Source: JBCBSS01 sp039819065 (GTDB lineage: Bacteria; Bacteroidota; Bacteroidia; Cytophagales; Cyclobacteriaceae). Taken from it: DNA of 50,520 nt. Made by a program: the position numbers and the translations under genes. Location: assembly GCA_039819065.1 (NCBI GenBank), contig JBCBSS010000044.1, forward strand, positions 1-50,520, given 5' to 3'. This document shows positions 1-8,900 of the stretch, one piece after another; the stretch's first letter is position 1; each line of letters starts with the position of its first letter. A model generated the notes under the pieces. It saw only the letters and a program-made list of their open reading frames with translations, searched no databases and had not been told where the DNA came from.

Positions 1-334
1 CGACATGGGCGACAACGTTGTTTTCACTAAATGCATAAACAGAATTGTAAACATAATCTTCAGCCAAAGGATCAACATTGAAGAACCTACCAATATCTGG
101 CATGTGGTTACGCCATTTGAATTGTACCCAGTTTAGTCCAAGTTCATCGACTAGCTCCTGATCTTGGAAAGTATTCAATGTATTGGCCTGTTTATTCGCT
201 CTTCTCCAGCCATTATAAGTCAGTCCAAAAGGATAGTAATCATCATTCTGTACCACCGGCGATGCCCTATGCACCACTTTCAAATCGTCAAAGTACGTGT
301 AATTGAGCGTGTTGCTCTCATTACCTAAATATAT
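1..334 (-). pseudogene. Displaced Rhs core fragment (silent module, cut by window edge)
   Basis: On the minus strand this reads as the 3' part of an Rhs core: the YYPFGLTYNGWRRANKQ segment, then GRFFNVDPLAEDY and YAFSENNVVAHV, running off the window. It matches the core of the full-length Rhs gene at 3514-3830, with about 21 differences over 316 positions counted by eye, and the copy at about 1893-2198. The frame has no start codon and is closed upstream by an in-frame TAG at 335-337, so the fragment has no shell of its own. Its specific tip and immunity gene would lie beyond the left edge. I infer a stored module that becomes expressed only if recombined onto a shell gene. A decayed remnant of a former full gene is the alternative. 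Confidence 0.8.
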
Positions 335-377
335 CTACTAGTAGCTCGATTTTCTTCGGTTTTGAACAAAAGAAATA

Positions 378-399
378 GCACTTGCATTTCTGCAAGTGC
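378..399 (-). terminator. Rho-independent-type terminator after the YwqK-like gene
   Basis: A 9-bp perfect stem (GCACTTGCA / TGCAAGTGC) with a 4-nt loop. On the minus strand it is followed by a T-rich stretch (CTATTTCTTTTG). It lies about 140 bp past the stop of the immunity lipoprotein gene and would end that transcript. Confidence 0.6.
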
Positions 400-414
400 C
401 ATTTATATCTACAT

Positions 415-446
415 GGTCGTAGGGCCGCTGCGCTTAACCTACGACC
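415..446 (-). repeat. Conserved-loop stem-loop, copy at Rhs module boundary
   Basis: Read on the minus strand this is GGTCGTAGG, a 14-nt loop TTAAGCGCAGCGGC, then CCTACGACC, giving a perfect 9-bp stem. The same loop appears on the plus strand at 18369-18400, 18708-18739 and 19006-19037. There the stem is GGTCTTAGG / CCTAAGACC, so the fifth pair changed from G-C to T-A on both arms. That compensatory change indicates a structure kept at RNA or single-stranded DNA level. A degenerate copy sits at 2303-2333. Confidence 0.75.
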
Positions 447-541
447 AAGAGGATGGTAGCTATACCTTCGGCCAAAGTGATCACTGATAATCGGCTATAC
501 ATAATTTTAAAAATGTAAATCAACCAAATTGATATATAACA

Positions 542-1288
542 CTAATCATTAATCACGTAATAAGTCTGTTCAAAACACCTCTGAGTGAATAATGTAGCGT
601 CTGCAGTATCAAGGGGAATTTGATAAAAGATACAGGCCTTAAACCTATTCTCTCCTGGTTTATGGTTTTTCAATTCTATGGGGTAATCATTGTTGTTTGA
701 ACTTAGCAACATTACAGTATCTAATGGCAGGCCTTCATGCCACTTATCTGCTACAACCAAAGTGCCATTTTTATATCTTTTGTCACTGATATTTCCCATT
801 TTGACCTTGCCTCTGTACACCGAATCAGAAGATATAGTATCACCGTGAGATATAATAATTAGCGCCATATCTTTGGTTTGCTTCCCTTCAGCATCAAACT
901 TTTTGTAATTGTTTATCATTCCCGAACTATCGTAATAATGTCTTTCAACCAATGTCCCAGAAGGCGAATAAAAGTTTGCCGTATCTATTTTTTCCCCGTC
1001 ATGATAAATGATAGACTGAGCGACATTTCCGTTTTCATGGTATGAGATTTCCTCACCATTTAACTTACCATCTTTCCAAGGTTGCACTTTCATAAGTTTA
1101 CCAGATTGATAGTATTCTTTCAACTCTCCGTTTTTGACTCCATTTTCTTCGTACCATTGAGATTGAAGCTCGCCCGTACTATATCTAGTTTCGACTCTTT
1201 TCGATTCACAAGACATAAAAACACAGAGATTTACGAACAGTATCACATAACTCTTATAGTAATTAGTCTTTATCCATTTCATATTCAT
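542..1288 (-). CDS. YwqK-like MORN-repeat lipoprotein, candidate immunity protein of displaced Rhs tip
   Basis: 248 aa. The N-terminus is a lipoprotein signal: a basic start, a hydrophobic stretch, then FMSC with Cys at about residue 27. Residues about 35-125 carry repeated GxLxxxWYxxNGxKxGxxxxY units, matching the MORN_2/YwqK pattern. In Bacillus, YwqK is the antidote encoded beside the YwqJ toxin, and Bacteroidota proteins of this pattern are annotated as YwqK-family antitoxins. Its start lies inside the 3' end of the upstream Rhs tip (26-bp overlap), the usual geometry for an effector and its immunity gene. The lipobox implies action in the periplasm or at a membrane face. Neutralisation of the upstream tip is inferred from position and family. 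Confidence 0.72.
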   Translation of the reverse strand: MNMKWIKTNYYKSYVILFVNLCVFMSCESKRVETRYSTGELQSQWYEENGVKNGELKEYYQSGKLMKVQPWKDGKLNGEEISYHENGNVAQSIIYHDGEKIDTANFYSPSGTLVERHYYDSSGMINNYKKFDAEGKQTKDMALIIISHGDTISSDSVYRGKVKMGNISDKRYKNGTLVVADKWHEGLPLDTVMLLSSNNNDYPIELKNHKPGENRFKACIFYQIPLDTADATLFTQRCFEQTYYVIND

Positions 1289-2174
1289 ATATTTTCAAAC
1301 TATCTCCTGTATTAAAAATAACATAGTTGACCGGTGTGTAGCCCTCAAAAATCCTAAAGCTTTCACCTTCCCCAACCCACTGCCTGTAATACTCTTTAGT
1401 TCTGAATGTGTCGACAGGGTAGACTTTCTTCGCGCTTGAATCAGCGCCATTTTGCCCATTTCCATTAGAATTACCATTTTGAGATGTAAGGTTCTCAATA
1501 GCACTAAACATATTCGTCCCCGACTCTGCCATGGCTTTTGCAGCGTTATTTTGAGATGGTGCGTCCCCTTGAGAACCAGCCGTCATTCCATCTAAAAAGT
1601 CTTTTTCCATATAAGTATTATCTGCATTGCCATCCGCAGTTGGAAGACCTCTCTCGTTTCCACCACCTTTGTCTCCTACGATTATTACACCATCACCTAC
1701 GGCTTGTTCATTATTAACTTCCACTTCAGAACCACCGAACTTTTCATCTCCCCATCTTAAAAAACTACTAACTTGGTCTCCAATATAATTAAGGGTATTC
1801 TCAGCAGCTTCAACTCTTCGATTTATCCAACCAGTAAAAGCACTTGCGATGCCATCACCATTGATAGGCGATTTCTCTAAGCCTTCAAGTTCTACATGGA
1901 CGACAACGTTGTTTTCACTAAATGCATAAACAGAATTGTAAACATAATCTTCAGCCAAAGGATCCACATTGAAGAATCTACCAATATCTGGCATGTGATT
2001 ACGCCATTTGAATTGTACCCAATTAAGGCCAAGTTCATCGACTAGCTCCTGATCTTGGAAGGTATTTAACGTGTTAGCCTGTTTATTCGCTCTTCTCCAG
2101 GCATTATAAGTCAATCCAAAAGGATAATAATCATCCACCTGCACCACTGGTGATGCCTTGTACACCACTTTCAA
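1263..2174 (-). CDS. Orphan Rhs core plus C-terminal tip (displaced toxin module)
   Basis: The frame is open from about 2217, after a TAA, to 1263, with no ATG; 2174 is an in-frame TTG within the core. The first 105 or so residues copy the core of the full-length Rhs protein, including YYPFGLTYN, GRFFNVDPLAEDY and YAFSENNVV. They continue for about 25 residues past it as GLEKSPINGDGIASAFTGW. After that comes a unique tip of about 180 aa, rich in Gly, Asn, Ser and Asp, ending in a compact segment (VYPVDTFRTKEYYRQW onward). I do not recognise the tip fold. With no shell, no signal peptide and no good start, it is probably silent until recombined onto the complete gene. The YwqK-like gene overlapping its end supports a toxin role. 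Confidence 0.7.
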   Translation of the reverse strand: MKVVYKASPVVQVDDYYPFGLTYNAWRRANKQANTLNTFQDQELVDELGLNWVQFKWRNHMPDIGRFFNVDPLAEDYVYNSVYAFSENNVVVHVELEGLEKSPINGDGIASAFTGWINRRVEAAENTLNYIGDQVSSFLRWGDEKFGGSEVEVNNEQAVGDGVIIVGDKGGGNERGLPTADGNADNTYMEKDFLDGMTAGSQGDAPSQNNAAKAMAESGTNMFSAIENLTSQNGNSNGNGQNGADSSAKKVYPVDTFRTKEYYRQWVGEGESFRIFEGYTPVNYVIFNTGDSLKIYEYEMDKD

Positions 2175-2198
2175 ATCGTCAAAGTACGTGTAATTGAG
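1893..2198 (-). repeat. Rhs core repeat, copy 2
   Basis: Near-identical to 1-334 and 3514-3830. Homology begins at the codons for LNYTYFDD (about 2198) and runs through the core into GLEK. The 5' boundary differs from that of the edge copy, which matches about 10 codons further upstream. That suggests the copies arose by independent recombination or truncation events. These blocks are long enough to serve homologous exchange of tips. Confidence 0.75.
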
Positions 2199-2263
2199 CT
2201 TGACATTTATATGATTTTAAACATAAAAAAAACTGACCGGTTTTAGGCGCTTTTGAGCAAAAA

Positions 2264-2287
2264 AGCCCCTGCACCGATGCAAGGGCT
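2264..2287 (-). terminator. Terminator after the first immunity gene
   Basis: Arms AGCCC and GGGCT, with an inner TGCA/TGCA pairing around CCGA and one mismatch. On the minus strand the hairpin is followed by TTTTTTGCTC. It lies 80 bp beyond the stop of the membrane-anchored immunity candidate and would end the Rhs operon transcript before the displaced module. Confidence 0.6.
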
Positions 2288-2302
2288 CTTTGTATTTACA
2301 TA

Positions 2303-2333
2303 ACCGCTGGGTCGCTGTGCTTAATCTACGGCT
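2303..2333 (-). repeat. Degenerate conserved-loop stem-loop
   Basis: On the minus strand the loop TTAAGCACAGCGAC matches the 14-nt loop of the 415-446 element at 12 positions. The arms (GCCGTAGA / CCAGCGG) pair only partly, so this looks like a decayed copy. Its place after the terminator mirrors the 335-541 spacer. Confidence 0.5.
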
Positions 2334-2367
2334 AGGAGTTGGACTTCATATTAGATATATCAAAACA

Positions 2368-2952
2368 TTACTTAACCACAAATCTGTATACTATTGGATA
2401 TTCATCACCATCGATTTTGATTATTCCTTTAAAAGCATTTACACCTATTGAGTCAAAGCCATAGGCTTGATAAATGAAAACTTTGCTTTCAGGAAACTCT
2501 TGAGTTTTTAACTCAAATAGTTCATCATTCTGCAAATCAATGGTGTAATCATCTATCTTATTACGATTGACGCCGATTTCAATCTTTAAGGTATCCATTA
2601 AGGCGACAGAATCGGAGTTCATAATAGCATAAAAGTGTACTTTTTGATACTCTCTTTTAAATACTTGATATTTTTCAAAAGAACTTTTTCTTATACGATA
2701 ATATACTAACCCATTTAATGAAGTGTTTATGCCATAAATAGAATCATTAAGATTGAGCATTTCATTGTATACATTTGGGTTCAATAGGTTTTTGTCTTTA
2801 TCCCATATCAATTTACCATCTAAATTAGTTGTGTCTGTAACGTATATTGTGGTTACGGCACTATTCTTATGTTTAGAATAGTAATAAAAAGCTATAATTA
2901 AGATTATAGTTAATATCGGTATTATTATTTTAATCAGTTGCCTTAAGTTCAT
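2368..2952 (-). CDS. Membrane-anchored candidate immunity protein for the Rhs tip
   Basis: 194 aa with one N-terminal membrane helix (about residues 6-24, IIIPILTIILIIAFYYYS) and a soluble remainder that would face the periplasm. I recognise no family. It begins with ATG at 2952, inside the 3' end of the full-length Rhs gene (23-bp overlap), with GGAG directly before the ATG. The same overlap geometry occurs in the displaced module. Position, size and overlap suggest immunity against the tip encoded just upstream. The gene is visibly more AT-rich than the Rhs shell, as expected for exchanged cargo. A chaperone or general accessory role is possible. Confidence 0.6.
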   Translation of the reverse strand: MNLRQLIKIIIPILTIILIIAFYYYSKHKNSAVTTIYVTDTTNLDGKLIWDKDKNLLNPNVYNEMLNLNDSIYGINTSLNGLVYYRIRKSSFEKYQVFKREYQKVHFYAIMNSDSVALMDTLKIEIGVNRNKIDDYTIDLQNDELFELKTQEFPESKVFIYQAYGFDSIGVNAFKGIIKIDGDEYPIVYRFVVK

Positions 2953-5900
2953 CTCCTTTTATTTCTGTATATCCATATCCGGTAATTTCACCTTCACTAT
3001 CACGGTACACTTCAAGTCTGAAAAGTTTTAACGCTTCACCATTGTCTCTAGATTGAAAAGGGCTGTACACCAATGTATTTCCTTCAGAATCGGTGTATCT
3101 ATCTTGAGCTTCAAAAACGTGATACCCATATTTATTTTTAACAGATAACGCCGGGTGGCTATCTCCAAATTGCTCAATAAATTTACCAAGTACATCTTTA
3201 TTATCACCTCCCGGTCTAGCCAAGTCTAATGTCGATAAAATGTTCTCGGGATCACCTAAATCTAATACTCCAATTTTTGAAACCTGCCTATCAGACCCCA
3301 TTTCAATTCTACCAGGATGTTCTCCAGTTCCATATATTTCAATACCAATATCTGAACTAAAGAAGCTCATTAAATCACTTCCAAACTGATTTAAGCCACT
3401 GAAGTCTACATCCAACTCTTCTACCCAATCAACCTGTCTATTTACCCAACTCGTAAAAGCTCCGGCAATTCCATCACCATTTATAGGTACTTTTTCCAAA
3501 CCTTCGAGCTCTATATGGGCGACAACGTTGTTTTCACTAAATGCATAAACAGAATTGTAAACATAGTCTTCAGCCAAAGGATCAACATTGAAGAACCTGC
3601 CAATATCAGGCATGTGATTACGCCATTTGAATTGTACCCAGTTAAGGCCAAGTTCATCGACTAGCTCCTGATCTTGGAAAGTATTCAGCGTATTGGCCTG
3701 TTTATTAGCTCTTCTCCAGCCATTATAAGTCAGTCCGAAGGGATAATAATCATCCACCTGTACAACAGGAGATGCCTTGTGCACCACTTTCAAATCGTCA
3801 AAGTACGTGTAATTGAGCGTATTGCTCTCATTACTGAGGTAAATATAAATATATCCCGATTGATTTATCTGGATGGGTGCAAATTTCACCAGCTCTTTGG
3901 CAAAGTCCGCATTGGCACTGACTGGCCTAAAGCCCGCATCGACATAGTTCATGTCTTCGTCGAATAACAAGTAGTTCAGGAATGCGGCTGGCACGTTATC
4001 ATCCGCATTCGTGCCAAAAGTACCAATCAATGCCGCATTGAGATCATCGAATATGGCTTGCTGTCCTTCGGCACCACCATTCACACCACCAAAAGCTCCG
4101 GCAATGGCACCAATGAGGGCTGTGGGGTTGAGCATATTGCTATAACCATTGCCCCCCTCAAAGTAAGCGTAGGTTTCGATTTCTACCGTGTCACCAGCAC
4201 CCACCTGTAAACTGATGGCAGGACCAACCGGATTGTTGGCATTGAGCCTGACCACTTCATTAGGCGATTGGCTCGCGCCCAGGAAAGTAGCCCTGGTTTC
4301 GGCGATGCCGGTGAAGAGTGCTTCTTCCTCCTCGGCAGCCTCGGTCTCCATCGTAGCCAGGTACTCTGTTGTTTCAGGCCTGGTAGTGAAGGTAAGGCGT
4401 ACGTTGCCTAGGTGGTCTTTGAGGTGGTATTGGTAGACGAAGTTTCCGGTTGGGTTGGGGATTGCTTCGTCGTCCCTCCTCGCAATGACAATACGGCCTT
4501 CTTCGTGTTGGATCAGTTGCAGGGCATCGTTTTCATAGATGAACCCGCCCACATAATCTGTCTTTTTGGTGGGGGTGACGGCATATACTTCGATGTCCTT
4601 GATGTAGAACAGGTCGTCGTTTGTGTTACCTGCCCCGGCAAAGGTGGTGTTGCCACCGGCCGTTTGATAGAAGAAAATGTTTTTGTTGTTGTTATCCGTG
4701 AAAGTCATGTGATATGCTATGGTCACCCATTGGTCGAGGGCTTGCGTGAATTCAGGTCCCCAGTAGCCACCAACCTGTATCTTCACGCCATCAACATTGG
4801 TATTGGTGGAGGGCACATAGACCCTGGCCTTTACCATCACTTGCTTGCCCACGATCTCAGGGAATGTCTTAAAAATACGGTGGACGGCATTGGAACCATT
4901 GGCATGTACTTTCATGGCATCATCTTCCCCGCCGATACCGTCCTGGTTGGCGGTACGGCCAGTGCCAGTGGACAACCAACCATTCGCCCCTACACCAAAG
5001 TCTGTATCATCCAATGGCACTTGCTCAAATACCTCCTGTGTCAGTTTGATGCCGGCCGCATCATAGGTGTATTTGATCATCTGCCCATCGCTTTTCTCTA
5101 CCCGCTCCGGTAAGTTGAGGTAGTTGTAGGTGATGGCAGTGATGTCCTTATTTTTATCCTCGGTCATGTTGCCATTGGCATCATAAGCGTAGTCGTCTCC
5201 TGTGGTATTGCTATCCTTGAAACCTTCAGTTACCTCGCCGGCATCGGTTACACTTTTGAGCTGGTTACCGCTGTTAGTATAGTCATAAGTAAGCAAGTCC
5301 ATGTCAGCGCCATGTTTACCTTTCCTGTTGAGGGAGAGGATATTACCGTTGAGGTCATAGTTCAGGTTGTAGACTGAATAAGCACTTGAGGATTGCCAAC
5401 CGGTACCTTTAGTGAGGTAATCAGCGGTTTTAAGCCTGTTCAAAGCATCATAATCATAGGTATAGGCCCTGGCCTTTTCATCGCCCAGGCCAAGATTGGC
5501 ACTCCACTGGATAGCAGAAATATTACCATTGTAAGCGGCTACGTTGCTCAGGCCGGCTACCGTTTCATTGTAGTGCAACTCCATCCCGAACAGGTCTTTG
5601 ACCTGTCCGTTGTCGTTGTTGATGGCATTATCGGCCAGTTCGGCATTGTTGATGGAGGTGAGCCATCCACGGATGTTGTAGCGGTAGTCTACTGACTGGT
5701 GGAAATTTTGACCTTCGTCTTCACTGTGCAGGTTCTTTTCGATCAGTTCGCCCAGTTCGTTGTATTGGTTTTGGACAAGTAGCACCGGGGTGGTACCTAT
5801 TTTACCATTCTTCAATGACCCAAAACCGGTCTGGAAAGCGGCATCGGCGTAGAGGGCCTCATCAGTGTAGGCGTCAGATCTATGAAATACCTGTCCGTTT

Positions 5901-8900
5901 TGTTTATAAACAATCTCACCATTTACCCTTTCTATGCGCAATATATCCCCACTCTCATAAGAGAAGCCCGTCGCGATATTGTTCACCCCGTTTTCCATAA
6001 TGGTAAGCGGCCCATTGGAAACAAGGTAAATGGCAAAGTCCATGGTGTTCCAATGCTCATTGGCATTGGTTTTAGAAAGGCCAAAGACGCGGGCCCTGTT
6101 GGTTTCTGTCACTTCAAATTCAAAGTAGCCATCTGTATTTGCCGGTATGGCTTTAGTAGAAAAGGCCCCTGAAGTGTTAAAGGATGAAGTACCTGAGCTT
6201 TTGGACAGTGTCGTGCCACTTACTTCTGCATCGACCAAGTCCGTCCATTCTACAGGTTCTACCATACTATGCCAGGTATTGACCAACCTCCCTGTATGAT
6301 CATAACCGAACTCCCTTATGATGTCTATGTTTTCTGCTTCCGGGCTGGACACGTAGAAGGAGGCCTGCAGGCCGGTGGCCTGTCCCCCTGTGGTATTGAA
6401 AGACACATCGACAATCAAATCCGTGGTAGATGGCTTGTCGGACGGGTATAGCTCGGTGCCGTTCTGGTAGTAATAGACCTGGCCACCGACGCGTTCTATC
6501 CTGAACCGGTCGCCAGGTACGTAGGTACCGAACACCCCTCGGCTTGACCCGTTTTCCCTGACACTAACCTGCCCGTCACCCTGAAGGAAAATGGCATAGT
6601 CCAGGAAGTTATGGCTGCTGTTGATATCGTTGTCCGATAAACCGATCATAAGCGGCTTATCAAGAGTTACTGCCTCAAATTCCAGCCAGCCATTTTCCCC
6701 GGCCTCCAGCCGGTTCACCGATGAGGCGTTGCCGTTCCACCCGTTGACTGTTGAGGTCAGCGTATTGCCGTTGGCGCCGCTTACAGATACACTGCTCAGC
6801 CCTGTCCAGATGAGGTCATAAGGGGCTTCTGAAGGCCTGGGGATGCCAAAAGAGCAGGACAGGTGGCTGATAGAAGCATAGCTAAACAGTGAAACATCCA
6901 ACATCAAGGACGAGGTACTCGGTGTACCGAAACTATAAATATTTTCTTCATTCAGGTAAACGCTTACCGTGCCGTTTTCACGGGCCAGACGCACTACATC
7001 GCCCACTTTAAGAGTGCCAAGGGTGGTCAACTGGCTGCCCAGGGAGAAGACCCTGAGGCTGGTGCCGTTCAGGTAAAGGGCGTATTCCATATCTGCATGC
7101 CCACTGATCTCATGTTGGTCGTTCAAACCAATAAATTTCTGGGTACTGGTTTCGGTAATGATGGTCTGTACCCATCCATCCTGGTTTCCATTGAGCCTGT
7201 TCACCGAAGACAGGTAACCAGTCCAGCCGGCAGCAAGGGAAGTGTAAGTACCTGACTCCTCCACTACATTCTGTTTGTTTTGCCAGAGCAGCGGTTCAGG
7301 TGTCTGATGCGTAGTCTCTGTTTTCAATACCCTGCCTACAAAATCGTAAGTATTGTCAATGCGATCTATTCCTACTTTGTGGTTGTCACTGACTTGCTGG
7401 ATCACACGGTAGCGGTCATCATAATAGGTAATACCTCTTATCCATCGCTCACTCCCCAATACGCGGGTCATGGTACCGGTTACCTGCCCTTTGGTGCGGG
7501 TAAAGCGGGTAGGATTGTCAACGGTGGGGTTATACTGATAATCATTCAGTATGGCATGGTGAAAGTCATAATCATCATAATAGGTGATCGTCAGGTAGTC
7601 GTTTTCAGGTACGCCTTTAGGGAAAGATATAGCGCTGTAGTCAAAGGCCACATCCGCGTGGAATTCCCCATAACCTGAACGGAACACTTTCAGTGTGGCA
7701 CCCGTATCTTTTAAGGATAAGTCACCTACTAAACTTCCGGTAGAAGAGGTCGCTGAGGTATACACAACACGTCCATTGTGCTCGTATGATATAGTGCTTC
7801 CTTCCCTCTTGACGATCAATACATCACCGGTATTATAATCGCCATACACGCCTTTGTAAACACCGGATTCATAAATACTGATACGACCGAGATCGTCCAG
7901 GTGAATGGCATAATCTATGGTGTTGTAGTGATCGTTGGTGCTGTTAGTTGAAAGCCCGAACATCCTTGCCCTACCAGTTTCTGTTGCGACCATGCCTATG
8001 AAGCCATCTTGACCAGCGGCAATGTGTAATAAAGTGGCTGCACCGGCATTGCCCCAACTATTGCCTGCCGTCTTGGTGAAAGTCTCACCATCGAAAGTAA
8101 GTCCATTAAGGTTGGTCCATTCGACCTGGTGGTTATAGAAGTTATTAACCCGCTCTTGCACCGTCGCCCTGTCTGAGACATTGGTATAAATACCGGTGGC
8201 AATAGGTCTGTTCAAACGGTCGTACTTGGTGAAAACCCATTCACCATCCAGGCGTTGGTTGCCATCCTGGGTCAATACCAGCCTGTCCAGTGGGTCGTAA
8301 ACCATATGGACCGGGTCAGCACCTGGCACCTGTTTTTTAACCACTCGCCCTCTGCCATCATATGCATAGAGAAAAGCCCAGCGGTCGAGCAGGTCCTGAT
8401 TAAGTGTATAAGGGAAAGTGGGGTTGCCTACTGCTTTAGTTGCCTCCGGTGGTAATACTACCCTTAAGTTACCCAGGTCGTCGTATAAGTAATATGTCTC
8501 GGCCCATTGTGGGTTAGCCAGTGTACCGTCGTGCTGTACCCTTTTCAGTACCATTAAGCCCCTTTTGTCGGTGTATTCCCTTACCAGGTTATTGTCTTCA
8601 TCTTTAGTTTGTGCCAGCACTAGCTCACCGTCGCTATAATAACCTAGTGATTGTGGCAACGATCCATCATAGTAATTCCTCCAATGGTGGATGTTTTCAG
8701 CGGCCGTATTGACCAGTTGCCTTTGTTCCATGGTATGACCCGAGCCTATGGCCCAATCGGCTCCTGGAGCGGATTGCTCCAACACCCGGTTCAGTGGCGA
8801 GGTTTCAAACACACTGGTCCCATAGGGCGTCGTGCTATGAGCTACGGCCGTTTCATTTTGATAGAATTGGTATTGCGCACTACCAGGGTAGTGATTAGGG

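Larger units (their letters stand above)
335..541. other. Spacer between Rhs modules
   Basis: This short gene-free spacer separates two displaced Rhs modules. It holds a minus-strand terminator hairpin (378-399) and a conserved-loop stem-loop (415-446), both listed separately. Its layout parallels the spacer at 2218-2367: an AT-rich stretch, a terminator, then the conserved-loop hairpin or its remnant. This suggests that modules were duplicated together with their 3' spacer. Confidence 0.6.

Noticed and set aside
4188..5113. Long opposite-strand frames over the Rhs gene
   Set aside because: They lie antisense to a clear 2.5-kb-residue protein with recognised motifs; the open frames follow from its codon bias.
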